From: an uncultured Prevotellaceae bacterium
GTDB lineage: Bacteria; Bacteroidota; Bacteroidia; Bacteroidales; Muribaculaceae
DNA: 64,000 nucleotides
Assembly (NCBI GenBank): GCA_937898675.1
Contig: CALEJB010000045.1
Span: 62,001-126,000 of the forward strand
Reading direction: 5' to 3'
Each line of letters opens with the position of its first letter. The stretch's first letter is position 1. The position numbers and the translations under genes are program-made. This document shows, piece after piece, positions 16,664 through 24,585 of the stretch. Below the pieces are notes generated by a model. The model was not told the DNA's origin and did no database searches. It saw only the letters and a program-made list of their open reading frames with translations.

Positions 16664-17491
16664 TTATTTCCACCTTGCATTAATGGTCTTGCCATTGTTG
16701 CAAGTGATGATTTGTCCTGAAATACAATTAGATGCATCCGAAAGGAGGAAAGCGGCAGTTTCGGCAACCTCTTCGGGAAGATACACCCTGCGATTGGGAT
16801 TATATGAACAATAGATGTCCTCATCGGCATTAAAGCCAGTCATTGACGAAGCCGTCACGCCCGGTGCAATAGCATTAACCCGAATAGATTTTCCAACATA
16901 AAGCGAAGCCAACCCCTGCACAAGGCTGTTGACAGCAGCCTTGGTCAAGCCGTAGGGGCGAATGTCGGCCGTGTCGCCCGTCTCAGAAGAGATGAAGAGC
17001 ACATTGCCCTTGACATCGTTTTCCAGCATATAGGCTATTACCTTTTGCGTCAAGAAGAACGGCCCGCGCAGATTGGTGGCAAACTGCTGGTCAAAAGATT
17101 CGGGAGTCACTGCATGGAAAGAATTCTCATGTAATGAAATGCCAGCGTTGTTGACCAGGCAATCAATGCCGCCCAACTTTTCAACAGCGAACTTCACGAG
17201 GCCATCAAATGCATCAACATCCGTCATGTCGAGTCGGTATGCGGCACAGTGCAACTCACCGGCTATTTGTTTCAATTTGTCCTCATTTCGGCCAGTGATA
17301 ATCACCTTGGCGCCTTCGGCCACAAATCGCTTCACCATAGCCTCACCGAGCCCGCCTGTACCACCTGTAACGACAATTCGTTTGCCATCAAGTTTTCCGG
17401 ATGGTTGAGTCGTCACAATCTGGGCATACACAGCCGGCGGATTGGGCAGCATTTTGCGGATTATTCTTTTCAATTTACTGTTCATAAACAT
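16664..17491 (-). CDS. SDR-family oxidoreductase of the glycan operon
   Basis: 275 residues. Classical short-chain dehydrogenase motifs: TGGTGGLG nucleotide-binding loop at 42-49, CLVNNAGIS, a catalytic Ser in FISSETGD, and the YGLTK Tyr-Lys pair. The ~34-residue N-terminal extension before the Rossmann fold (MNSKLKRIIRKMLPNPP) is basic and amphipathic; two start codons, 17491 and 17485, are equally possible. It probably reduces or oxidises a carbonyl with NAD(P)H. Gaps to both neighbours are about 6-11 bases, so it is translated from the same message as the MenD-like enzyme and may act on the same intermediate (inference). Confidence 0.88.
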   Translation of the reverse strand: MFMNSKLKRIIRKMLPNPPAVYAQIVTTQPSGKLDGKRIVVTGGTGGLGEAMVKRFVAEGAKVIITGRNEDKLKQIAGELHCAAYRLDMTDVDAFDGLVKFAVEKLGGIDCLVNNAGISLHENSFHAVTPESFDQQFATNLRGPFFLTQKVIAYMLENDVKGNVLFISSETGDTADIRPYGLTKAAVNSLVQGLASLYVGKSIRVNAIAPGVTASSMTGFNADEDIYCSYNPNRRVYLPEEVAETAAFLLSDASNCISGQIITCNNGKTINARWK

Positions 17492-17497
17492 AATATT

Positions 17498-19381
17498 TCA
17501 GCGGTGCAACACCTTCTCCAAAATCAAACGCTTCACAGACTGCCGCTCGTCGGTGTGAAGGCCAATCCAATAGATCACGATTCCGCTCGAGATAAAGCTG
17601 AGCAAAACGACAAGCACCACGCGGAGTATCGAATCGGGCATAGTAAGATAAACCAGCAACGGGGCGACCACCGCAATAGCAAGTACCAAAAGGCCCTTGA
17701 GAATAACCTCACGAACATACATCATCCACGGCATGTGAATCAAATCCTTAACAAGGTATATTCTGACAAAAATCAATGCAAAATAAACGGCGCAGAAGAT
17801 GTAATAAGTCCATTCTGGCCCGCCTCCCAACTTGTATGCTACCCAAGTCAGCGGGAATACCCAAAAGCCCACGAGAGTCATGACAATCTGATATTTCCTA
17901 ATCTTTCCTGTTGCCAACTGTGCCGTCACAAGCGTATTGCCCAAAACTGTCACCATCGAAGAAACAAATGTGAGACGGACAAAGGCGACTGCATAGTCGG
18001 GAACAACACCTAACCAAATTGACAAGATTTTGGGCGTCTCCAGGCAACAGGGAATGGCAAAAAACATTGTCAAGAAAAATGAAAACTTGGCTCCGCGGCA
18101 CACCAGTTGATGCATCTTGGGCAAGTTGCCTGCGGCATACAGTTTGGTGATCTGTGGATTGAGCGCCGTCATGAAATTCATTACAAACTGCTGCGCCAAG
18201 CCATCCACCTGAACACCGATACCTCGGGCGGCATTCAATGCTACACCAAAGAACACATTTATCAGCAGGTTAATTCCTTGTGTATTAAGAATCCAAGCAG
18301 TATTGCCAAAGAAATTCCATCCGGCAAAAGAAGTCATTTCCTTGACCAACGAGGGGTTATGCGTAAATTTGTATTTACATTCCTCAAAGTGCCTGACACA
18401 ATACTGCGCATATATGAAACGATTGAGCAGCGCAACGCCAAGCAACAAAATCGAATAAGCCACCAACCGGTCCACAGGTGACACCGAAATCGCAAAAGCG
18501 ACGCCAAGTTTGGCCGTAGCGTCAAATATCGTCATGTAGGCGAAAACATTCATCTTCTCATGTGCGATGATCGAGGCATTGTACGGAACACTAATCAGTC
18601 CCACTGCAAAAGAAGCCAAACTGCAATAGAGCACCCAGTTGGCGGCCGATTCACGGCCCGGCGGCATGTTCATCTTGCAGTTGACAAACCACAAACCGAT
18701 GGCAAGGCCAACGACAACAACAACGGCGGCAATGACAAACTGCACATTCAATGATGTCGAGAACACGGTTTTGAGACGCTCTTTATTGCCACGCCCCAGT
18801 TCAAAAGTCAGATAGCGGCTTACCGCAGTTGACAACGAACTGGAGAGAATGGCAAACATAGCCACAACACCGCCCACTGCATTGTAAATACCAAAATCAT
18901 CGACGCCCAAGGATTGTATCACCACCCTGCTGGTGTATAAACCGATGAGCATCATGACAATCATGCGGATATAGAGCAAAACCGTGTTCTTGGCAATGCG
19001 CCGGTTGCTGGAAACAGCATCATCAAGGGGGAGCGGCTCATTTTCTTTGCCCTGCAGTTTGTCCGTCTCGAGGTTTTTAAGTCTCTCCACCTCACTGTCG
19101 GCAATGGTCATGTAGCCAGTTCCCGACACATCGCCCGGGTGTTTCAATAGCGAACACGACGAGAGCGAGCAAGTGATTTCAATGACATTGTCAAGTGAGT
19201 CGTGGACATAGACATATCCGCCGCCGATAGGAATAAAATATTCCACAGCGGGCAAACCACGGCCGATGCGGTCGCCCGAGACGGCATCCAATTGCCGCTC
19301 GACTGCCTCCATACTCTCGTTTGCAGAAAGGACAAACCATATTTTGCCATCGGGTGCGCTCACAAGCTCAGGTATAAACAC
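17498..19381 (-). CDS. NGN (UpxY-like) domain fused to polysaccharide flippase
   Basis: 627 residues. Residues ~125-627 are a Wzx/MATE-type oligosaccharide flippase with about 12-14 membrane segments; SNRRIAKNTVLLYIRM and LYTSRVVIQSLGVDDFGIYN are the standard start of Bacteroidota flippases. Residues 1-~115 are extra. They follow the NusG N-terminal domain plan: GKIWFVLSANESMEAVERQL, then VEYFIPI, GYVYVHDSLDNVIEI and MTIADSEVERLKNLETD, as in UpxY antiterminators, with a shortened middle and no KOW domain. The frame is open throughout. The start is GTG at 19381 (or GTG 19360); a stop lies at 19400. No ATG occurs between the end of the NGN-like part and the first flippase helix; the nearest internal ATG is Met91. 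First gene of its operon. Confidence 0.8.
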   Translation of the reverse strand: MFIPELVSAPDGKIWFVLSANESMEAVERQLDAVSGDRIGRGLPAVEYFIPIGGGYVYVHDSLDNVIEITCSLSSCSLLKHPGDVSGTGYMTIADSEVERLKNLETDKLQGKENEPLPLDDAVSSNRRIAKNTVLLYIRMIVMMLIGLYTSRVVIQSLGVDDFGIYNAVGGVVAMFAILSSSLSTAVSRYLTFELGRGNKERLKTVFSTSLNVQFVIAAVVVVVGLAIGLWFVNCKMNMPPGRESAANWVLYCSLASFAVGLISVPYNASIIAHEKMNVFAYMTIFDATAKLGVAFAISVSPVDRLVAYSILLLGVALLNRFIYAQYCVRHFEECKYKFTHNPSLVKEMTSFAGWNFFGNTAWILNTQGINLLINVFFGVALNAARGIGVQVDGLAQQFVMNFMTALNPQITKLYAAGNLPKMHQLVCRGAKFSFFLTMFFAIPCCLETPKILSIWLGVVPDYAVAFVRLTFVSSMVTVLGNTLVTAQLATGKIRKYQIVMTLVGFWVFPLTWVAYKLGGGPEWTYYIFCAVYFALIFVRIYLVKDLIHMPWMMYVREVILKGLLVLAIAVVAPLLVYLTMPDSILRVVLVVLLSFISSGIVIYWIGLHTDERQSVKRLILEKVLHR

Positions 19382-19390
19382 ACATAGGCA

Positions 19391-19415
19391 GGCGAGGGAT
19401 TATTAGCCCCTTGCC
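19391..19415 (-). promoter_or_regulatory. Hairpin just before the glycan operon's first start codon
   Basis: On the transcript, GGCAAGGG and CCCTCGCC can pair (8 positions, one A-C mismatch) around a 9-base loop, ending 9 bases before the GTG at 19381. It could mask ribosome entry. Confidence 0.35.
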
Positions 19416-19490
19416 GCGTGAGAAGTATTTGCCAACCGGTTGACTGGCTTGGGAAAACATTGTGCACATTTTCCTTTTTGTTTTTTTGTC

Positions 19491-19509
19491 CACATGCCGG
19501 GGGCATGTG
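19491..19509 (-). promoter_or_regulatory. Perfect hairpin at the 5' end of the glycan operon leader
   Basis: CACATGCC and GGCATGTG form a perfect 8-bp stem with a 3-base loop, immediately downstream of the promoter at 19520-19550. On the transcript it is followed by an A-rich run rather than U's, so it is not a normal intrinsic terminator. The remaining leader to 19382 has no gene. Confidence 0.5.
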
Positions 19510-19519
19510 TGATAAAGTG

Positions 19520-19550
19520 CAAATTTAGCGACTATCGGCGACATGGCAAA
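19520..19550 (-). promoter_or_regulatory. Promoter of the glycan operon
   Basis: Minus-strand TTTG (19550-19547), 19 bases, TAAATTTG (19527-19520): an exact Bacteroidetes consensus. It predicts a leader of about 130 bases before the GTG start at 19381. The rest of the 19382-19847 intergenic region holds AT-rich sequence, and no clear promoter was found for the divergent WG-repeat gene. Confidence 0.75.
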
Positions 19551-19847
19551 GGAATCTGCCTTTTTTTTTGAGTTGCAAAATCGTTACATCTGCCCCCAAA
19601 GCGTCTTATGTTAGGTTTTGTGTACCGCTTTTGGCAAAAGAATTATATATTAACAGGCAAATTATCATTGTGTCGCGGGAAGAAAGCGCCATGACTTGTC
19701 AATCGAGAAACTTCGCTTCGTTGCAGTAATTGCTCGGCTGTATATATTCAAAGGCGGGATAATTCCGTTTGTGAATGGCGAAATTTGCAAGGGAATTAAA
19801 AAATGAGTAAGTTTGCAGTCCGAAAACAACATTATCATATAAATCCG

Positions 19848-21368
19848 ATGAAAATTTATCTCAGAATTGCCTTTGCCGCCATTGCGGCGCTAATTATGAC
19901 CGCTTGCGGCAACAGCGACACGACCTACCCGTACAAGACCCAATACCTGCCAGTGCAGCTGGTGGGCAGCGAGAAGTGGAGCATCCTTGACGTGAACAGC
20001 GGCGAGGTGGTTGCCAAGGACGCGTTTGAAAATGTGCCGTCGCCCATTGTTGACGGCATGTTCTATGTGATGAACAACGAGGGCACCTATGACTACTATG
20101 ACGTGTCAGCGCCGACCAAGCCCGTGGCAGGCCACTTTGGCAGCGCCACCTCGTTCAGTGATGACGGTGTTGCTGTATGCAGCCGCATCGGTGAGCCCTT
20201 GACCGTCATCAACCGAAAGGGCGAAGTCGTCAAGCAGTTGCCCAAGGACGTGGCCCAGTGCTCGATGTTTGCGCGCGGCATGGCGGCCGTGCAGAACGAC
20301 CGCGGCACCTGGGGCTACATCAATGCCGCGGGCGACACCATCATCCCCGCCAATTACAGCAACGCCAACCTGTTCCTGTACAACGACTATGCCATCGTTG
20401 TCAGCGAGAGCCAGCCGAGCGACACGTCGGTCAACTACACCGTGATTGACAAGACCGGTAAAGTGATGGCCAATATTGACGGCAGCCAGTACCAAATCAT
20501 GCAGCCTTACTTCATCAACGGCGTGCTGCCTGTTGCCAAAGGCGACAGCCTGGTTTGCCTTAGCCCTGACGGCAAAGAAGTGCCCAACCCCAATGACGAC
20601 CAAGAGCAAGTGTCCAAGGGCGGATATGACAACTATCAGCGCACGCCCTCGGGCGATTATATCGTCATCAAGGGGAAGAAGACCGGCTTGGTTGACAGCG
20701 ACAACAAGGTGCTCATCGCCATTGAGCATGACAACCTGGTTGACATCAACGGAGAGCGATTGGTTGCCGTTGACAATGACGTTTACCACATCGTGGACCG
20801 CAGCGGCAAACCCGTGGGTAACGTCAAGTTTGGGAATGCCCATGTGGGTGAAGACAACCCATTTGCCGCACGCGGCTTTATTGACACCAACCTGGCTGCA
20901 TCAACGATGATGATGCTGTTTGACGACACCAGCTGTGCAGGAGCAAACGCCGAGACCACGCTGATGGACATGAACAGGATGGTGAGCACGGATGCCCGCC
21001 AATATGCCGGCAACAACACACTGGTAATGCCCCAAGGGCCATATATCCTACAATATGTATTCGACCAGGAAGTTGCGACCATGAGTCCCGACAGCACCTC
21101 GGCGTCATTCAACTTTGACGCCAAAGTGAAATGCGTCATCGTGTCGATGAACCTCAGGCACTGCCCTCCCAGCACCGAGGAGACCATCACCAAGATGGTT
21201 GAGAGCGCCCTGGGCACCAACGGGTTTGTGCTCGCGCGTGACGGCATCTTTTGCAGCGACCATCTGACAGCGGTGACCCTGGGCTATGACAAGGGCGTGC
21301 TCAACCTGCTGTACCACATGCACTTCAATGAGTCGGTGCCCCAACCCAAAAACAAACGCAACAACTAA
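19848..21368 (+). CDS. WG-repeat lipoprotein
   Basis: 506 residues from MKIYLRIAF. An upstream in-frame ATG at 19803 would add 15 residues before the signal peptide and is less likely. The signal peptide ends in a lipobox-like MTAC, so it is a predicted lipoprotein. Residues ~30-350 carry beta repeats of the WG type (KWSILDVNSGEVVAKDAFE, TWGYINAAGDTIIPANYSN, KTGLVDSDNKVLIAIEHDN), which read as short strands ending in a G-x-hydrophobic-D pattern. The last ~150 residues are not recognised. WG-repeat proteins have no general assigned function; a surface or periplasmic binding role is plausible. It is 34 bases upstream of queD and may be cotranscribed with it. Confidence 0.8.
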   Translation: MKIYLRIAFAAIAALIMTACGNSDTTYPYKTQYLPVQLVGSEKWSILDVNSGEVVAKDAFENVPSPIVDGMFYVMNNEGTYDYYDVSAPTKPVAGHFGSATSFSDDGVAVCSRIGEPLTVINRKGEVVKQLPKDVAQCSMFARGMAAVQNDRGTWGYINAAGDTIIPANYSNANLFLYNDYAIVVSESQPSDTSVNYTVIDKTGKVMANIDGSQYQIMQPYFINGVLPVAKGDSLVCLSPDGKEVPNPNDDQEQVSKGGYDNYQRTPSGDYIVIKGKKTGLVDSDNKVLIAIEHDNLVDINGERLVAVDNDVYHIVDRSGKPVGNVKFGNAHVGEDNPFAARGFIDTNLAASTMMMLFDDTSCAGANAETTLMDMNRMVSTDARQYAGNNTLVMPQGPYILQYVFDQEVATMSPDSTSASFNFDAKVKCVIVSMNLRHCPPSTEETITKMVESALGTNGFVLARDGIFCSDHLTAVTLGYDKGVLNLLYHMHFNESVPQPKNKRNN

Positions 21369-21402
21369 CCGCAGGAACTCTAAAAAAAGGACATAAAGAC
21401 AA

Positions 21403-21756
21403 ATGTATTACGTACAAAAGACGCTTGAAATATCATCGGCCCATCAGCTGTTTCTCGACCACAACAGCAAGTGCGAAAATCTGCACGGCCACAACTGGAT
21501 TGTGAACGTGTATTGCAAGGCCAAAGAACTTGACGATAACGGCATGGTCACCGACTTTACCATCATCAAAGAGATGGTGCACGGCAAACTCGACCACCGC
21601 AATCTCAACGAAGTGCTGGGTTTCAACCCCACTGCCGAAAACATCGCCCATTGGATTGTGGACACCGTGCCCAACTGCTACCGCGCCGACGTGCGCGAGA
21701 GCGCCAACAACCTTGCCATCTACGTCAAGGACGAGGACGACGATGTGGAAGGTTAA
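21403..21756 (+). CDS. queD: 6-carboxytetrahydropterin synthase
   Basis: 117 residues, second step of preQ0 synthesis (7,8-dihydroneopterin triphosphate to 6-carboxy-5,6,7,8-tetrahydropterin). Zinc ligands His14, His28 and His30 (SSAHQ and LHGHNW) and catalytic Cys24 are present. An A-rich stretch ending in AAAAAAAGG precedes the start. Its 3' end overlaps queE by 14 bases, so the two are translationally coupled. Confidence 0.96.
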   Translation: MYYVQKTLEISSAHQLFLDHNSKCENLHGHNWIVNVYCKAKELDDNGMVTDFTIIKEMVHGKLDHRNLNEVLGFNPTAENIAHWIVDTVPNCYRADVRESANNLAIYVKDEDDDVEG

Positions 21757-22333
21757 CGAGATATTCCATTCACTGCAAGGCGAGGGGTACAACACCGGCA
21801 CAGCCTGCGTCTTTATCAGATTGAGCGGCTGCAACCTGCATTGCGCCTTTTGCGACACACGGCACGAGCAGGGCACGATGATGTCCCTGCCCGAGATTAT
21901 CGAAACCGTGATGCAGTATCCCCTTGCCCCGTTGATCGTGGTCACGGGCGGCGAGCCTGCGCTTCAAATTGACGACGGCTTTATCGACGGCCTCAAGACG
22001 GCCACGGGAAAACGCATTGCCATTGAGACCAACGGCACCTTGCCCTTGCCCGATGGGATTGACTGGGTGACATGCTCGCCCAAGAGCGGGCTGGGCGGCA
22101 ACGGCGAATTGCCGCTTGCCATCACGCGCTGCGATGAACTCAAGGTGGTGTACCTGGGTCAAGACTTGACACAGTATGATGGAATTGATTGCATTCACCG
22201 TTTCCTGCAACCGTGCTACACGAGTGATGCACGCACAGCGCTTGCCAATATGGCAGCCACGGTGCAAGCCGTGCTTGACAACCCCAAGTGGCGGCTCTCG
22301 CTGCAAACACACCGCATCCTGGGAATCAGATAA
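21743..22333 (+). CDS. queE: 7-carboxy-7-deazaguanine synthase (radical SAM)
   Basis: 196 residues from MWKVNEIFHSLQGEGYNTG, the usual QueE opening; the ATG lies inside queD. It converts carboxytetrahydropterin to 7-carboxy-7-deazaguanine. The cluster cysteines are Cys30, Cys34 and Cys37 in SGCNLHCAFCD, the standard CX3CX2C radical-SAM motif. TGGEPAL (SAM contact) and TNGTLPLPDGIDWVTCSPKSG follow. A strong hairpin at 22358-22390 ends the message. Confidence 0.95.
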   Translation: MWKVNEIFHSLQGEGYNTGTACVFIRLSGCNLHCAFCDTRHEQGTMMSLPEIIETVMQYPLAPLIVVTGGEPALQIDDGFIDGLKTATGKRIAIETNGTLPLPDGIDWVTCSPKSGLGGNGELPLAITRCDELKVVYLGQDLTQYDGIDCIHRFLQPCYTSDARTALANMAATVQAVLDNPKWRLSLQTHRILGIR

Positions 22334-22357
22334 CCTCAACCCCGCCCCCCTGACAAC

Positions 22358-22390
22358 ACAAGCGCCCAAGCATGCAGCCCGGGCGCTTGT
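22358..22390. terminator. Hairpin terminator between queE and fabD
   Basis: Perfect 10-base arms ACAAGCGCCC (22358-22367) and GGGCGCTTGT (22381-22390) between two convergent genes; the T-runs are weak on both sides, but the position suits a bidirectional terminator. Confidence 0.7.
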
Positions 22391-22408
22391 CATTTCATCA
22401 AATCGGAA

Positions 22409-23287
22409 TCACTGGCGTCCACTGACAACGATGTCACGGTTGGTCTTGCTAATGAGTCCTTGGAGGACCTTGCCAGGGCCTAGTTCCTGGGCCTCGGTCA
22501 TGCCGTCGGCAATCATGTTGACAACAATGTGGCTCCAACGCACTGGAGAGGTCAACTGCTTGAGCAAATTCTGCTTGATTTCGGCAGGATGGGTGTGAGG
22601 CATCGCGTCAACGTTCTGGTAGATGGGGCAACATGGGTCAGCGAAGACCGCGCTCTCGATTGCGGCAGCCAACTCGGCTCGCGCCGGCTCCATCAAGGGT
22701 GAATGGAAAGCCCCTCCCACCTTGAGCGGCAACGCACGCCGGGCTCCTGCCTCTTTCAGTTTCACGCATGCGGAATTCACGGCATCGATTTCGCCAGAGA
22801 TGACCACCTGTCCCGGGCAGTTATAGTTGGCGGGTACACACACGCCGTCGATGCCGGCGCAGATTTCTTCAATCTTTTCGTCATCCATGCCAATGATGGC
22901 GGCCATCGTCGAGGGTGCGGCCTGGCAAGCTTTGTGCATAGCGAGTGCGCGTGCCTCGACCAACTTCAAGCCCTGTTCAAAAGGCAAAGCGCCCGCGGCG
23001 ACCAGTGCCGAGAACTCGCCCAGTGAGTGGCCGGCAACCATGTCGGGCTTAAACTCGTCGCCCATGGTGAGTGCGAGGATAACCGAATGGAGGAAAACGG
23101 CCGGTTGAGTGACATTGGTCTGCTTGAGGTCGTCCTCAGTGCCGTCAAACATGAGGTCGGTTATGCGGAAGCCCAACACCTCGTTGGCATTTTCAAACAA
23201 GTCTCGGGCTTGGGCATTATTGTCATACAGGTCTTTGCCCATGCCCACAAACTGGGCACCCTGACCAGGAAACACAAATGCTTTCAT
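22409..23287 (-). CDS. fabD: Malonyl-CoA:ACP transacylase
   Basis: 292 residues, full length. Loads malonyl groups on acyl carrier protein for fatty acid synthesis. FVFPGQGAQFVGMG at the N-terminus and the nucleophile elbow GHSLGEFSAL (Ser88) are clear, with a later GAFHSPLM segment supplying the catalytic His. It stands alone, not in a fab cluster, between queE and queC. A minus-strand -7 box TACCTTTG is at 23332-23339. Confidence 0.96.
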   Translation of the reverse strand: MKAFVFPGQGAQFVGMGKDLYDNNAQARDLFENANEVLGFRITDLMFDGTEDDLKQTNVTQPAVFLHSVILALTMGDEFKPDMVAGHSLGEFSALVAAGALPFEQGLKLVEARALAMHKACQAAPSTMAAIIGMDDEKIEEICAGIDGVCVPANYNCPGQVVISGEIDAVNSACVKLKEAGARRALPLKVGGAFHSPLMEPARAELAAAIESAVFADPCCPIYQNVDAMPHTHPAEIKQNLLKQLTSPVRWSHIVVNMIADGMTEAQELGPGKVLQGLISKTNRDIVVSGRQ

Positions 23288-23331
23288 ATCGTGATAAGTT
23301 CGATTTAATTATATTTTATCTAAATGGACCG

Positions 23332-23339
23332 CAAAGGTA
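23332..23339 (-). promoter_or_regulatory. Candidate -7 box for fabD
   Basis: Minus-strand TACCTTTG, 45 bases before the fabD ATG. A TTG lies 22 bases further upstream (23364-23362), slightly longer than the normal spacing. Confidence 0.5.
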
Positions 23340-23418
23340 GGCAAATGTTTCTAAATATCAGCAACTAACCACATAAATAATTCTTTACGGTTTCATACTC
23401 ACAGAACAATGGCAACAC

Positions 23419-24075
23419 TCATGCCAAATACTCGGTCGTGTCGTCGATGCCGGCATCGTTCAATGCCTGACGGCGCTCGGTGCAAGTGCCGCATGTGCCA
23501 CAATGCTTCTCTCCGCCCTTGTAGCACGAATAAGTCTCGCTATAGTCCAGGCCCAGCGCCGCGCCGTGTCGGGCGATGTCGGTTTTGCTCAGGTCGGTAT
23601 ATGGCGCATAGACTTTGACGCCCTCATAGGTGCCCGTCTGCATAGCGGTGCTCATCGCATCGATGAACGGCGAGCGGCAGTCAGGGTAGATGGAATGATC
23701 ACCGGCATGGTTGGCAATCATCACGCGTTTCAGTCCGTTGCTCTCGGCAATGCCGCAGGCAATGGCCAGCATGATGCCGTTGCGAAAAGGCACCACCGTT
23801 GTCTTCATGTTCTCATCGTTGTAGTTGCCGTCGGGGATGGCGTCGGCACTCTCAAGCAAAGCGCTCTTGAAGTGCATGTGCATGAAATCCAGCGGGATAA
23901 TCAGATGCTTGATACCCAAGCGCTCGCAGTGCATCACGGCACAACGGCGCTCGCGGCCGTTCTGGGTGCTGCCGTAGTCAAAGGTGATGGCCAGGGCTAT
24001 CTCGTCCTTGAATTCATAGAGCATGGTCGTTGAGTCCATGCCGCCCGAGGTGATGATAACAGCGTCTTTTGCCAT
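23419..24075 (-). CDS. queC: 7-cyano-7-deazaguanine synthase
   Basis: 218 residues from MAKDAVIITSGGMDS; a TTG two codons upstream is not needed. It makes preQ0 from 7-carboxy-7-deazaguanine, ammonia and ATP. The PP-loop SGGMDS is at residues 10-15, and the C-terminal four-cysteine zinc motif (CYKGGEKHCGTCGTC) is intact. It follows queF by 7 bases and is probably cotranscribed. Confidence 0.96.
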   Translation of the reverse strand: MAKDAVIITSGGMDSTTMLYEFKDEIALAITFDYGSTQNGRERRCAVMHCERLGIKHLIIPLDFMHMHFKSALLESADAIPDGNYNDENMKTTVVPFRNGIMLAIACGIAESNGLKRVMIANHAGDHSIYPDCRSPFIDAMSTAMQTGTYEGVKVYAPYTDLSKTDIARHGAALGLDYSETYSCYKGGEKHCGTCGTCTERRQALNDAGIDDTTEYLA

Positions 24076-24082
24076 AATCAAA

Positions 24083-24553
24083 TCATTGTTGATTGAACTG
24101 TTTTAACAAGCGCGCGCGCACGATATCCTGGTGGCTATCGTCCCCATGGTTGGCAAACGGCTTGATGCTGATGCCTCCGCGGGGATTGAACAAGCCGATT
24201 ACTTCGATATACTTGGGTGCCATCAGCTTAATCAAATCCTTCATGATGATGTTCACGCAGTCCTCATGAAAATCGCCGTGGTTGCGAAAACTAAACAAGT
24301 ACAACTTGAGCGACTTGCTCTCCACCATTCGCTCGGCAGGGATGTAGTTGATGATGATGCGGCCAAAGTCGGGCTGACCGGTCTTGGGGCACAACGACGT
24401 GAACTCGGGGCAGTCGAGCGACACGATATACTCATTCTCGGGGTGTTTGTTCTCAAAAGTCTCAAGCACATCGGGACGGTAATCAAAATCATACTTCGTG
24501 CCCTGGTTGCCCAGCAGCGTCACGCCTTCCAGTTCTTTATCTGTTCTTGACAT
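24083..24553 (-). CDS. queF: preQ0 reductase (NADPH-dependent)
   Basis: 156 residues from MSRTDKELEG. It reduces the nitrile of preQ0 to the aminomethyl group of preQ1. The catalytic Cys55 and Asp62 in FTSLCPKTGQPDF and the family motif with ESKSLKLYLFSFRNH (NADPH site) match the short, unimodular QueF type. It is followed immediately by queC. Confidence 0.96.
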   Translation of the reverse strand: MSRTDKELEGVTLLGNQGTKYDFDYRPDVLETFENKHPENEYIVSLDCPEFTSLCPKTGQPDFGRIIINYIPAERMVESKSLKLYLFSFRNHGDFHEDCVNIIMKDLIKLMAPKYIEVIGLFNPRGGISIKPFANHGDDSHQDIVRARLLKQFNQQ

Positions 24554-24585
24554 TGTATTAATGGGAATTATAATAATGGGGGGAT

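Noticed and set aside
19491..19509. Intrinsic terminator between the glycan operon and the WG-repeat gene
   Set aside because: On the minus strand the stem is followed by A's rather than T's, and on the plus strand no T-run follows; it also lies just after a promoter.
21369..21402. preQ1 riboswitch in front of queD
   Set aside because: The intergenic region is only 34 bases, too short for the aptamer and expression platform, and no matching pattern is seen. The queF upstream region is also short.
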